Positions 17,047 to 28,758 of a stretch of 64,000 nt of DNA are shown here, piece by piece. Under the pieces are notes generated by a model. It was not told where the DNA came from, did no database searches, and saw nothing but the letters and a program-made list of their open reading frames with translations. Position numbers and translations under genes: made by a program. Position 1 is the first letter of the stretch. Each line of letters starts with the position of its first letter. Origin of the DNA: Lutibacillus sp052034115 (GTDB taxonomy: Bacteria; Actinomycetota; Actinomycetes; Actinomycetales; Dermatophilaceae); contig JBPOIZ010000005.1 in assembly GCA_052034115.1 (NCBI GenBank), positions 21,551 through 85,550 on the forward strand, read 5' to 3'.

Positions 17047-18636
17047 ATGTCGACCCCGGCACGCCACGAGCCCCGGCGGCTGCTCCACCAGGCGCTCGGG
17101 GGGTGGCGTCGCTCACTGGCCGTGCGTGTCGTCGCCACGACGATGGCCCTAGGCCTTGTCGTGCTCATGGGGGTGGGGACCTATCTCTATCGGCAGATCG
17201 CTGACGGGCTGGTCGGCAATGCCGAGCGGGTGGCCACCGCCGAGGCGCTGCGGCTTCACGGCGAAACCGTCCAGCGATTCGGGAACACCGACCAGCGGGA
17301 CAACGTCGGCGAACTGCAGCAGTTCGCCCAGCAGATCGTCGGAACGCTCACCGGCGGGGAGGGGTCGCGCTACGCGGCGCTGATCCGATCCGTCGGGAAC
17401 CGTTCGGATCAGCAACTGTCGGCCGTGCTGACCAGCGGTATCGAACTGGCCGACATACCCATGGACCTGCGTGAAGCCGTTGCCGCCGACCCGCAACGGC
17501 AACAGACCAAGGTCATCGCCCTGCTCGACCCGACAACCGAACGCCGGGTGTCGGCCATCGTGGTCGGCCAAGAGCTCACCATCGACCTGGTCGGCGAATA
17601 CTCGCTGTTCCTCATCTACCCGCTGACCCGGGAACGCGACACCCTCGACCTGGTCACTGGCGCGTTCGTGCTGGGTGCGCTCCTGCTCGTCACCCTGCTC
17701 GGGGCCATCGCCTCTGCCGTCACCCGTATGGTGGTCGTGCCGGTGCGACAGGCGGCCGGGGTCGCCGAGCAACTCTCGACCGGGCATCTCGATGAACGGA
17801 TGTCGGCCAAGGGCGAAGACGACCTGGCCCGACTGGCCAAGTCCTTCAACACGATGGCGGCGAGTCTGCAGGCCCAGATCGCCCGGCTCGAGGAACTCTC
17901 CACCGTGCAGCAGCAGTTCGTCTCCGACGTCTCTCACGAGCTACGCACCCCCTTGACGACGATCCGGATGGCAGCCGACCTGATCCACGACGGGCGGGCG
18001 CAGTTCGAGCCCGCCGTGAGCCGTTCCGCCGAACTGCTCCATAACGAGCTGGACCGGTTCGAGGCGCTGTTGTCGGATCTCCTCGAAATCTCGCGCTACG
18101 ACGCGGGCGCGGCGGTCATCGATGTGGAGACCACCGACGTCCGGGTGCTCGTGCGCCGGGTGGTCGAGGCGGCCCGGCCGCTCGCCGCTCGGCGTGGTTC
18201 GTCCCTCGAGGTGGTCGTCCCGGAGGAGCCGTGCGTGGCCGATGTCGAGCCACGGCGGGTCGAGCGCATCCTGCGCAACCTCGTGGTGAACGCGGTCGAG
18301 CACGGCGAGAGCAAACCGGTCGTGGTGACGGTCGGGATGAATGACGGGGCCGTCGCGGTGACCGTGCGCGACCACGGTGTCGGACTGCGCCCCGGCGACG
18401 CGGCCAAGGTGTTCAACCGGTTCTGGCGAGCGGATCCCGCGCGCGCGCGGACCACCGGTGGCACCGGGTTGGGGTTGGCCATCTCGCTGCAGGACGCGCG
18501 TCTGCATCGCGGGTGGCTCCAGGCGTGGGGACAGCCCGGGGAGGGGTCGTGTTTCCGGCTGACCCTGCCGCGCTCGGCATACGCAGCCATCGAGGCATCC
18601 CCGTTGCCCCTCAACCCGACTCGGGTGCCGACGTGA
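17047..18636 (+). CDS. mtrB: Sensor histidine kinase MtrB
   Basis: The 529-residue kinase has an N-terminal membrane span near residue 35, an extracytoplasmic domain, a second span near residue 205 (VLGALLLVTLLGAIASAV), a HAMP linker, the H-box VSDVSHELRTPLTTIRM with the phospho-His, an N-box and the GTGLGLAIS G2-box. It senses an envelope or septal signal and phosphorylates MtrA. It starts 2 bases after mtrA; its stop overlaps the lpqB GTG (GTGA), so the three are coupled. Confidence 0.96.
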   Translation: MSTPARHEPRRLLHQALGGWRRSLAVRVVATTMALGLVVLMGVGTYLYRQIADGLVGNAERVATAEALRLHGETVQRFGNTDQRDNVGELQQFAQQIVGTLTGGEGSRYAALIRSVGNRSDQQLSAVLTSGIELADIPMDLREAVAADPQRQQTKVIALLDPTTERRVSAIVVGQELTIDLVGEYSLFLIYPLTRERDTLDLVTGAFVLGALLLVTLLGAIASAVTRMVVVPVRQAAGVAEQLSTGHLDERMSAKGEDDLARLAKSFNTMAASLQAQIARLEELSTVQQQFVSDVSHELRTPLTTIRMAADLIHDGRAQFEPAVSRSAELLHNELDRFEALLSDLLEISRYDAGAAVIDVETTDVRVLVRRVVEAARPLAARRGSSLEVVVPEEPCVADVEPRRVERILRNLVVNAVEHGESKPVVVTVGMNDGAVAVTVRDHGVGLRPGDAAKVFNRFWRADPARARTTGGTGLGLAISLQDARLHRGWLQAWGQPGEGSCFRLTLPRSAYAAIEASPLPLNPTRVPT

Positions 18637-20432
18637 GGCGGGCCGGTCGGGCACTCGCCGTAGCGGTGCTTGTCGTCCTTGCCGGATGCACCGGGCTGCC
18701 CGAAGGCGGCCCGGTCCAACCGGGGCGCCGACTGGGAGAGCCGCAAATCGAGCCGATCCGGATCGTGCCGGAGGGGCCGGTCACGGGGGCCTCGAAGGAG
18801 CAGGTGGCGCTGGGGTTCCTGCGCGCCGGCGCCGGCTTCCAGGAGAAGTCGGTCGGACCGAACGTCGCCCAGGACTTCCTCGTCCCCGATGCCGCGCAGA
18901 GATGGCGCCCGACGTCCTCGGTCGTCGTCATCGGGGGCTCGATGGAGGCGACGTCGCGTGCGGACGGCTCGGTTCGGGTCACCGCACCAGCAGTTGCCCG
19001 CGTCGGCGAAGACGGCCGGTATGTCGAGGCGTCGCCCGGCGAACGCAGCGCGGTGACGTTGCGGATGGAGCGGGTGGCCGGTCAGTGGCGGGTCGAGACG
19101 CCCGCCGACTTCGGCCTCTGGCTGAGCATCGCCGACTTCGAGCGGCTCTTCCAGCCCGCCCGGATCTACTACGGCATCCCGGGCCAGGCCCGCCTGGTCG
19201 CCGACGTGCGCTGGTTTCCGTCCGGGCCGGGGCTGGTGACTGCCCTCGCACGCGCGCAGGTGCGAGCCGTGCCGACCTACCTTGTGGGGGCTGTTGCCAC
19301 CGGATTCCCGCCGGGGTCCGGCCTGGCGGTCGACGCGGTGACCCTGGAGGGCACCACCGCCCAGGTGCAGCTCAGCGAAACGGTGCTCACGACCGACCAG
19401 GCGAGCCGACGCCTCCTGTACGCCCAACTGCTGGCCACCTTGCTGCAGGCGAGCAAGGTCACCGCGGTGACCGTCACCGTCGACCGAGCGCCACTGGAGA
19501 TCGCCGGGCGGTCCCTGCCCATCGGCAGCCTGGATGACGTGGGCTACGGGACCACGTCGGTCGCGGCCGGGCTGACCTACGCCTCCCGCGAAGGCACGAC
19601 GTTGCGCTGGGCCACGGTTGCTGATCTCGCTCAGGTCGGCGGCGACACCGAGCCGGTGCCGACGCCGAGCGCCACCGGGCCGGCAGCCACCTTGCCGAGA
19701 GTGCCAGCGGGATGGGTCGATCTGGCCATCTCGGCAGATGGCGCCGAAGTGGCCGGCGTCGGCGGCGACCGCAAACAGCTGACCCGGTGGCAGGGCAGGA
19801 CCGGCATACCCGTCGAGCTCTCGGCCACTGATCTGACCCGACCCTGTTACGACGCACATGGGTTCCTCTGGGTCGCTGGCCGCTCCGGTGGGCGGACCAG
19901 GGTGTGGGTGCTCGATCGCGCCGTCGCGGGGGGCACCCCGCGCGAGGTCGACGTCGCCTGGCTGGAGGGGCGTGCGGTGGTGGCTGTCGGGGTTTCCCCG
20001 GATGGCACCCGGCTTGCGCTCGCGTCGGTGGCCGCCGGCGGAACGCCCGAGCTGTTGGTTGCGGGAGTGGTCCGTGACGAGGATCGAGTGCCGACGTCGT
20101 TGAGCCCGCCGCTGCGTCAGGCCGATCCGCTGACGATGGTGCGCGATGTCGTCTGGTTGGACAACGTCACCATGGCGGTCATCGGTCGGACCGCCGAGAC
20201 CGACCCCACGCGCCCCTATCTCGTCCCACTGGGGCAAGGCATCGGTCTGCGCCGGGCCTTGGCGGGGGGAGCCGCCTTGCTGCCGCTCATCCCTCGTGCG
20301 GTCGCCGTGACTGCCCTCGGCGCAGGTCGGTGGATCATCGTCACCACTGACGGCGGCAGGGTCAGCGTCCGGGACGGCGCCCGCTGGCGCCCCCTGGATG
20401 CCGTCACCCAGGTGGTCGTCCCGGGGCGCTGA
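18633..20432 (+). CDS. lpqB: Lipoprotein LpqB
   Basis: The 599-residue protein starts VRRAGRALAVAVLVVLAGC, a lipoprotein signal with the lipobox LAGC. A GerMN domain follows (residues about 60-330), then a beta-propeller-like C-terminal half. LpqB binds MtrB outside the membrane and tunes MtrA phosphorylation. The GTG at 18633 overlaps the mtrB stop; an upstream in-frame extension would lie wholly within mtrB and destroy the signal peptide. The mtrA-mtrB-lpqB order is standard for actinobacteria. Confidence 0.94.
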   Translation: MRRAGRALAVAVLVVLAGCTGLPEGGPVQPGRRLGEPQIEPIRIVPEGPVTGASKEQVALGFLRAGAGFQEKSVGPNVAQDFLVPDAAQRWRPTSSVVVIGGSMEATSRADGSVRVTAPAVARVGEDGRYVEASPGERSAVTLRMERVAGQWRVETPADFGLWLSIADFERLFQPARIYYGIPGQARLVADVRWFPSGPGLVTALARAQVRAVPTYLVGAVATGFPPGSGLAVDAVTLEGTTAQVQLSETVLTTDQASRRLLYAQLLATLLQASKVTAVTVTVDRAPLEIAGRSLPIGSLDDVGYGTTSVAAGLTYASREGTTLRWATVADLAQVGGDTEPVPTPSATGPAATLPRVPAGWVDLAISADGAEVAGVGGDRKQLTRWQGRTGIPVELSATDLTRPCYDAHGFLWVAGRSGGRTRVWVLDRAVAGGTPREVDVAWLEGRAVVAVGVSPDGTRLALASVAAGGTPELLVAGVVRDEDRVPTSLSPPLRQADPLTMVRDVVWLDNVTMAVIGRTAETDPTRPYLVPLGQGIGLRRALAGGAALLPLIPRAVAVTALGAGRWIIVTTDGGRVSVRDGARWRPLDAVTQVVVPGR

Positions 20433-20553
20433 CCGGAGCCCGGCCCCAACCGTCGGCCGTCATCGTCCCCAACGGTCTGCCCGAGGCATCGGCCGTCCAC
20501 ATGCGCAGGGCGCCGCCAGCGCGCCGGGTGTGGTGCTGTGCTGTCGTGGTGCA

Positions 20554-21225
20554 GTGTTGCGGACCTTGCTCGATCTCGCGCTCCCCACGCGGTGCGCGGC
20601 CTGCGGCCTGCCGGGGGCGGCCCTGTGCGAGCCGTGCACGGTGGACCTGTTGGCGACCCTTTTCCTCACCGGACCGCAGCCGGTGGCCCCGCACCCCCGA
20701 CCGCCCGGGTTGCCCGCGGTGGTGGCGGCGGGCCCCTATGACGGTGCCTTGCGATCGCTCGTCGTGTCGGCCAAGGACGGCGGCCGCCACGACGTCCGAG
20801 CGGTGCTCTCGTCCGTGCTAGCGGCCACGCTGCGGGCGGTCGACGGCGTGGCCGGTGCGGTGATCGTGCCCGCCCCCTCCAGCCGGGCCAGCCGTCGGCG
20901 TCGGGGCGAGGTGCCGACCGCCGAGCTCGCCGTTGCGGCGGCCGCGGTCGTGGGCGTCCCGTTCCTGGATGCGCTGCGCCCCGTGCGCAGGGTCGCCGAT
21001 CAAGCGGCTCTCGGTCACGCCGGTCGAGCGCGCAACGTCGCCGGCGCGTATGGCGTCCAGCCTCGGAAGGCCGAGGCCCTGCGCGGCGCCACGGTGGTCG
21101 TCGTCGATGACGTGATGACGACGGGGGCCACCTTGTCCGAGGCCGCCCGGGCCCTGCGTGCGGTCGGCGCCACCGTGGGGGGAGCCGCGGTCGTCGCGGC
21201 GACAGCCCGCCTGACCCCCCACTGA
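20554..21225 (+). CDS. comFC: ComF-family phosphoribosyltransferase-like protein
   Basis: The protein (223 residues from the GTG at 20554) has the four-cysteine zinc ribbon CAACGLPGAALCEPC, the ComF core AGPYDGALRSLVVSAKDGG and the type I PRTase loop VVVVDDVMTTGATL. ComFC proteins aid DNA uptake in competent bacteria; in actinobacteria the role is unclear. The gene sits 121 bases after lpqB as in M. tuberculosis (Rv3242c). Several upstream GTGs are in frame, so the start is uncertain by about 10 residues. Confidence 0.88.
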   Translation: MLRTLLDLALPTRCAACGLPGAALCEPCTVDLLATLFLTGPQPVAPHPRPPGLPAVVAAGPYDGALRSLVVSAKDGGRHDVRAVLSSVLAATLRAVDGVAGAVIVPAPSSRASRRRRGEVPTAELAVAAAAVVGVPFLDALRPVRRVADQAALGHAGRARNVAGAYGVQPRKAEALRGATVVVVDDVMTTGATLSEAARALRAVGATVGGAAVVAATARLTPH

Positions 21226-21343
21226 CGACGTCGAGTCGGTCGCTGTAGCGTTTCGTCATGGACGTGGCTGGCAGCTCTTCGCGGGGGTGGTGCGGGGGCT
21301 GATGGTGGGGGACCCGACCCGCGCAGTTGTCACGCCGATTCCC

Positions 21344-21350
21344 GAAGGAG
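21344..21350 (+). promoter_or_regulatory. Ribosome binding site fixing the hpf start
   Basis: GAAGGAG ends 6 bases before the ATG at 21357 and rules out the in-frame start at 21327. Confidence 0.6.
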
Positions 21351-21356
21351 CACATC

Positions 21357-21953
21357 ATGGACACCACCGTCACCGGACGCCACGTACAGATTTCGCAGCG
21401 GTTCCGAGACCGGCTCGACGAGCGGATGGCCAAGTTCGGCACGCTGGCCCCCAAGGTGCATCGGGTCGACGTCGTGGTGACCCATCTGCGTCAGGCGCGG
21501 ATGTCCGAGTGCGTCGAGGTCACCTGCCATGGGCGCGGGCCGGTGATCCGCGCCGAGGCCACCGCCGACGACAAGTACGTCGCGCTCGACGCGGCCTTCG
21601 ACAAACTGACCGAGCGGCTGCGTCGGGCCGCTGACCGGCGGCGGGTGAACCGCGGCAAGCGCGGTGTCGAGCCGGTCGCCGCTGAGGTCGGCGCACCCCC
21701 CGAGGCAGAGGTGGCGGCCGAGGAGGGCTCCGAGGCACCGTTCGGTGACTCGCCGATCGACGTGCGCGAGAAGGTCCACGCTTCGGCTCCCATGTCGTTG
21801 ACCGACGCGCTCAACGAGATGGAACTCGTCGGCCACGACTTCTACCTGTTCCACGACAAGGACACCAACAAGCCGAGCGTGCTGTACCGGCGGCGCGGTT
21901 GGTCGTACGGCGTGATCCACCTCGACCTGCACGAGGAGCAGCCCAACGGCTGA
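21357..21953 (+). CDS. hpf: Ribosome hibernation promoting factor, long form
   Basis: The 198-residue protein has an N-terminal S30AE domain (MDTTVTGRHVQISQRFRDRL) that binds the decoding centre of the 30S subunit, a charged linker, and the C-terminal dimerisation domain (VGHDFYLFHDKDTNKPSVLY and RRGWSYGVIHL). Long HPF pairs 70S ribosomes into inactive 100S dimers in stationary phase. It stands between comFC and secA as in M. tuberculosis (Rv3241c). Regulation cannot be read with confidence from the 131-base upstream gap. Confidence 0.95.
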   Translation: MDTTVTGRHVQISQRFRDRLDERMAKFGTLAPKVHRVDVVVTHLRQARMSECVEVTCHGRGPVIRAEATADDKYVALDAAFDKLTERLRRAADRRRVNRGKRGVEPVAAEVGAPPEAEVAAEEGSEAPFGDSPIDVREKVHASAPMSLTDALNEMELVGHDFYLFHDKDTNKPSVLYRRRGWSYGVIHLDLHEEQPNG

Positions 21954-22003
21954 CCCGCCGACGGGGCTAGCCCGTTATGTCTGGTCTGCGGCATGCTGGC
22001 CGG

Positions 22004-22657
22004 GTGACGGTGCGCGTGCTCCTTGCCGACGCGAACGCCTTGGCGCGCCGAGGGCTGCGCGTGACCCTGGAAGCCGACGACGACCTCGAGGTGGTCGCGG
22101 AGGTCGAGGATGCCCGGACCGCGATCGATCTCAGTGCCCAGCTCCATCCGGATGTCGCCGTCATCGACGCGCACCTGCCCGGCGGGGGCCTGGCAGCCTG
22201 CGGCGCCATCTCGTCGTCTGACTCGGTTCGCGTCGCGGTACTGGCGGCCGGGATGGATCTGCGTGACCTGACCGCCGCGGCGCGCGCCGGCGCCGCGGGA
22301 TACCTGCTGAGGGACTCGGCGGTGGACGAGGCTGTCGCGACGGTGCGTGCGCTGGCCGACGGGACGGGTTTCATCTCCTCAGCCCTGGTCGCCCCGGTGC
22401 TTGCCGCGCTGGCCGACCGTGGTGGCGGCGGTCTGACTCCGCCCGGACCTGGCGCCTCGCGGCTGACCCGGCGGGAGCGCGAGGTGCTCACTTTGGTGGC
22501 GGAGGGCCTCGGCAACCGGGACATCGCCAAGCGGTTGTTCATCTCGGAGAACACCGTGAAGAACCATCTCCGCGGCATTCTGGAGAAGCTCGGTCTCCGC
22601 TCCCGGACCGAGGCGGCCAGCTACGCGCTACGCAACGGTGTGGTCAGCCTCGGCTAG
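22004..22657 (+). CDS. Orphan LuxR-family response regulator with an atypical receiver
   Basis: About 217 residues: a receiver-like domain (VRVLLADANALARRGLRV, then DVAVIDAHLPGGG) and a LuxR/NarL helix-turn-helix (LTRREREVLTLVAEGLGNRDIAKRLFISENTVKNHLRGIL). The usual acidic pair is reduced to one Asp (ADA) and the conserved Lys of GYLLKD is Arg (GYLLRDS), while the acceptor Asp remains, so normal phosphorylation control is doubtful. No sensor kinase is adjacent. The GTG at 22004 follows a CATGCT box by 6 bases; an ATG at 21977 is the alternative. Confidence 0.85.
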   Translation: MTVRVLLADANALARRGLRVTLEADDDLEVVAEVEDARTAIDLSAQLHPDVAVIDAHLPGGGLAACGAISSSDSVRVAVLAAGMDLRDLTAAARAGAAGYLLRDSAVDEAVATVRALADGTGFISSALVAPVLAALADRGGGGLTPPGPGASRLTRREREVLTLVAEGLGNRDIAKRLFISENTVKNHLRGILEKLGLRSRTEAASYALRNGVVSLG

Positions 22658-22761
22658 TTCCGCGCGCTCGGCCGTCCCCGTCGGTGCCGGGCCGCTCCCG
22701 GCCGCCCGGTCGCTGCCGGCCGCGCCCGACCGCGCCGCGCCGCGCTGTCGCCCCCGACCGA

Positions 22762-22767
22762 TAGCCT
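22762..22767 (+). promoter_or_regulatory. -10 box (TAGCCT) of the YcaQ-like gene
   Basis: TAGCCT ends 8 bases before the GTG at 22775, consistent with leaderless transcription. Confidence 0.45.
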
Positions 22768-22774
22768 CCCCACC

Positions 22775-24013
22775 GTGCGCCTTTCCCTCGCCCAGGCCCG
22801 CCGGGTGGCGTTGGCCGCCCAGGGCTTGGACCGTCCTCGCCCCAGTGGGCCGGTGACGGCGCGCCACCTCACCGGTGTCCTCGATCGGCTCGGCGTGGTG
22901 CAGATCGACTCGGTCAACGTCCTGTCCCGGAGCCACTACCTGCCGTTCTTCTCTCGTCTGGGGGGCTACGACCGTGCCGTCCTCGATCGGCTGCGGGACG
23001 CCCCGCCATACCGGATGGTCGAGTACTGGGCGCACGAGGCCAGCCTCATCCCACCGGCCAGCTGGCCGCTGCTGGAAGCGCGGCGGCAACGGGCCTGGGA
23101 GGAGGGGTGGGGCGGCATGATCGCCGCGGCCCGCGAGCACCCCCAGCTCACCGCGCGGGTTCGCGAGGCGGTGGTCGCCCACGGGCCGTTGACGGCCCGC
23201 GAGGTCGAGTCGGTGCTTGAGGTCGAGCGACCCACCGATCGCCTCGAGTGGGGGTGGAACTGGTCACTCGTGAAGCGCACGCTGGAGTTCCTCTTCTGGG
23301 CCGGCGACATCACCTCCGCGGGGCGCACCTCCTCCTTCGAACGCCGGTATGCCGGCCTGCGCCACGTCGCACCGCGCACCGAGCCGCTGCGCAGCCAATG
23401 GCTCGACCCCGCGCGGCGGCCAGCGCTGGACGACGCGGCGGACGCCCTCGTGCGGATCGCGGCCCGGGCGCATGGGATCGGCACGGCCCGTTGCCTGGGC
23501 GACTACTTCCGGCTTCGGCCGCCGAGTTATCTGCCCGCAGTGGCCCGGCTCGTCGCGTCAGGAGAGCTCGTCGCGGTCGACGTGCCCGGCTGGAAGGGGC
23601 CGACCTACCTGTGGCATGAGGCTCGGGTGCCCCGGCGCGTCGAAGCTCGCGCCCTGCTCAGCCCCTTCGACTCGCTGGTGTGGGAGCGGCGGCGGCTGCA
23701 GGACCTCTTCGGCTTCTTCTACCGGCTGGAGATCTACGTCCCGGCGGCGCACCGGGTGGATGGCTACTACGTCCTGCCCTTCCTCCTCGGCGAGCGACTC
23801 GTCGGCCGGGTCGACCTGAAGGCGGACCGATCCGCCGGCCGTCTCCTCGTCCAGTCGACCCGATGGGAGCCGGATGCCCCGGCGGGCGCCCAGCACGAGC
23901 TGCGGACCGAGCTCGAGGAGTTGGCCGCGTGGCTCGGGCTCGACGCGGGGGTGGCCCACTCCCAGGATGGTCAGCCCGGTCCCGCCGCCAGGTCGTCCGC
24001 CACCAGGTCGTAG
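22775..24013 (+). CDS. YcaQ/AZL-type DNA glycosylase (winged-helix HTH_42 superfamily)
   Basis: The 412-residue protein has the family's first motif VVQIDSVNVLSRSHYLPFFSRLG. The Q-x-D triplet in it matches the catalytic motif reported for AlkZ-like (YcaQ) glycosylases, which unhook interstrand crosslinks and excise bulky alkylated purines; AlkZ itself uses QxQ. Further family segments are EYWAHEASLIP and SPFDSLVWERRRLQDLFGFFYRLEIY. It probably protects against alkylating or crosslinking agents. The 3' end overlaps the convergent GNAT gene by 43 bases. Confidence 0.85.
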   Translation: MRLSLAQARRVALAAQGLDRPRPSGPVTARHLTGVLDRLGVVQIDSVNVLSRSHYLPFFSRLGGYDRAVLDRLRDAPPYRMVEYWAHEASLIPPASWPLLEARRQRAWEEGWGGMIAAAREHPQLTARVREAVVAHGPLTAREVESVLEVERPTDRLEWGWNWSLVKRTLEFLFWAGDITSAGRTSSFERRYAGLRHVAPRTEPLRSQWLDPARRPALDDAADALVRIAARAHGIGTARCLGDYFRLRPPSYLPAVARLVASGELVAVDVPGWKGPTYLWHEARVPRRVEARALLSPFDSLVWERRRLQDLFGFFYRLEIYVPAAHRVDGYYVLPFLLGERLVGRVDLKADRSAGRLLVQSTRWEPDAPAGAQHELRTELEELAAWLGLDAGVAHSQDGQPGPAARSSATRS

Positions 24014-25656
24014 CGGGCCAGGTCGCTGCAGGACCCGTCGCCGAGGCGCGTGGCGCGCCGTTCCAGCCCGACGAGCCGGAAGCCCACCGACTCGGCCACC
24101 CGCCGCGAGGCACGATGGGTCGCCGCGGCCCGAAGCCGGACCACCTCCAGGCCCAGCCCGCCGACGTCGTGGGGCAGCACCGCGTGCCGGGTGGCACGCC
24201 AGGCGGCCTCACGCATCACGCCCAGCCCGCGGCTGGCTGGGTGGACCCAGTAGCCGACCTCGGCCGAGCGTCCGTCGAGGTCCATGAGCGTGACCGACCC
24301 GATCGGCTCATCGGTGACCGGGTCGGCGATGCACCAGTGGACCGAACTGCCCCGCGCCGTCGAGGCCAACGCGTCCACGATGAACCGTTCGGCGTGTGCG
24401 GCCTCGTAGGGCCGGGGGAGCGCCCCCAGCCAGTGCTGGGTGACCGCGTCGGTGCATGCCTCGACCACGCGGGCGACGTCCTCGCGCCGCCACGGCCGCA
24501 GCCGGCACCGCGACCCCTCGATCACCGGAGCCACCGCCGTCGGCCGGTCCCGGTCGAGTTCCCACACGATCAGGTCGCCAGACGGCTCGCCCGCGTGCGC
24601 CACGACCCCCCGCTGTACCCCCACCTCGCGGAACCCGAGGCCGCGGAGCACCCGGTTGGACGCCTCGTTGCCGGCCTCGGTGTCCGCGCCGAGGCGGTGC
24701 AGGCCCAGGCCGCCGACCTCGACCGGGGCGAACGAGTGCCGCACCACAGCCAGCAACGCCTCGCTCATCAATCCCTGGCCGCGGGCCGACGGCAACAGCC
24801 AGTAGCCCAGGTGGCCGCTGCCGGCGCTGGACGGCTGGTTGAGCCCGAAGAGCTGGACGTGGCCCAAGGGGTGGTCGTCGGCGCCATCGGCCAGGCACCA
24901 GTAGATCCCCTCACCCATCGCCATCCGGAACTCCCGGGTCAGCGCCCAGGACGGGTAGTCAGCCACGAAGGGCGCGGCGCCGGACGGCATGAACCGGCGC
25001 GACGCCTCGTCCGGGTCGCTGATCCACTCCGCGTCGTCGGATCGCCACGTGCGCAGTCGGGTCCGGTCGGTGTCGAGCATCGGAGGCGTCAACCAGCGGT
25101 TCCGCGGCGTCATGGCCTGCCCTGCCCGCAGCGTCGCGACCCAGCCGTCGTAGCGCCCGCGCGCATCGCCGAGCAGATCGGGCACCGTCGCGTGGACGGT
25201 GAAGCCGCAGGCCCAGGCGACCCGCAGGGATGGCCAGTTCCCGACGCGGGCGGACCAGAGGACGACCTCGATGCCGTGTTCGACGGCCCAGGAGCACGCC
25301 AGCCGCAGCGCCCGCGACATGACCCCCCGACCTCGTGCTGCGGGGTGCAGGCCGAAGCCGACCTCGGCCCGCCGCCCGGGTGCGGGCCGCAGGTCGATCG
25401 TCCCGAGGTACCCGCCCCCGGCGTCGCTGACGGCCCACCAGCGTTGGCCGCCCGGCTGGGCGTTGTCGGCGCGGACGCGAGCCAGGAAGTCAGCGGCCTC
25501 CTGCGGCCCGTACGGGCTGGGAACGGTCGTCCACGCGACCGAGACGGGATCGACGGATTGCTCGATGATCCGATCCGCATCCTGGTCGCGGTGCGCGCGC
25601 AGCGTCACCACACCGTCGGTCAGAACCGGGACGCCGGCCGGGTATGTCGTGCCCAT
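23971..25656 (-). CDS. Triple GNAT-domain N-acetyltransferase
   Basis: From the ATG at 25656 the protein has 561 residues and three consecutive RimJ/RimL-type GNAT domains, each with the acetyl-CoA loop: LHPAARGRGVMSRAL (first), LLPSARGQGLMSEAL (second) and VHPASRGLGVMREAA (third), each followed by NxxSxRVxxxxGF-like endings. They may act on ribosomal-protein or peptide N-termini or on small amines; no substrate is indicated. An upstream in-frame start at 25692 lacks support. Single or double fusions are common; three domains in one chain are unusual. Confidence 0.88.
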   Translation of the reverse strand: MGTTYPAGVPVLTDGVVTLRAHRDQDADRIIEQSVDPVSVAWTTVPSPYGPQEAADFLARVRADNAQPGGQRWWAVSDAGGGYLGTIDLRPAPGRRAEVGFGLHPAARGRGVMSRALRLACSWAVEHGIEVVLWSARVGNWPSLRVAWACGFTVHATVPDLLGDARGRYDGWVATLRAGQAMTPRNRWLTPPMLDTDRTRLRTWRSDDAEWISDPDEASRRFMPSGAAPFVADYPSWALTREFRMAMGEGIYWCLADGADDHPLGHVQLFGLNQPSSAGSGHLGYWLLPSARGQGLMSEALLAVVRHSFAPVEVGGLGLHRLGADTEAGNEASNRVLRGLGFREVGVQRGVVAHAGEPSGDLIVWELDRDRPTAVAPVIEGSRCRLRPWRREDVARVVEACTDAVTQHWLGALPRPYEAAHAERFIVDALASTARGSSVHWCIADPVTDEPIGSVTLMDLDGRSAEVGYWVHPASRGLGVMREAAWRATRHAVLPHDVGGLGLEVVRLRAAATHRASRRVAESVGFRLVGLERRATRLGDGSCSDLARYDLVADDLAAGPG

Positions 25657-25741
25657 CCGGGCACCCTCGCAGCGCGGACGGCATACCGGCAACCGGATTG
25701 TGGGGAACCGCCGAGGCCCCGCGCTCGTCCTTCCCCTCGAC

Positions 25742-25747
25742 TAGGCT
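25742..25747 (+). promoter_or_regulatory. -10 box (TAGGCT) of secA
   Basis: TAGGCT lies 52 bases before the secA GTG; AGGAG at 25788-25792 then serves as ribosome site, 6 bases before the start. Confidence 0.4.
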
Positions 25748-25798
25748 GTGTCGGGCGGTCCGTGGCGGCCGTCGTCCGTTGTGTGTCAGGAGTCCCGC

Positions 25799-28678
<2,880 letters not shown>

Positions 28679-28698
28679 GTGGTGCCTGCCACGGCGCT

Positions 28699-28739
28699 GC
28701 TCGGGGCGAGGTGCCGGCCAGTCGGCCGGGTCCCCGAGC
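28699..28739. terminator. Bidirectional terminator-like hairpin between secA and the Rv3235-family gene
   Basis: GCTCGGGG at 28699-28706 pairs with CCCCGAGC at 28732-28739, enclosing CCGGCC (28714-28719) paired with GGCCGG (28724-28729). The two convergent genes end on either side. No U-run is present, which is usual for high-GC actinobacteria. Confidence 0.6.
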
Positions 28740-28758
28740 CGCCCCCTGAGGTCCCGGT

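Noticed and set aside
18096..20237. 713-residue minus-strand frame opposite mtrB/lpqB
   Set aside because: Shadow frame: no motif, odd composition, opposite two conserved genes.
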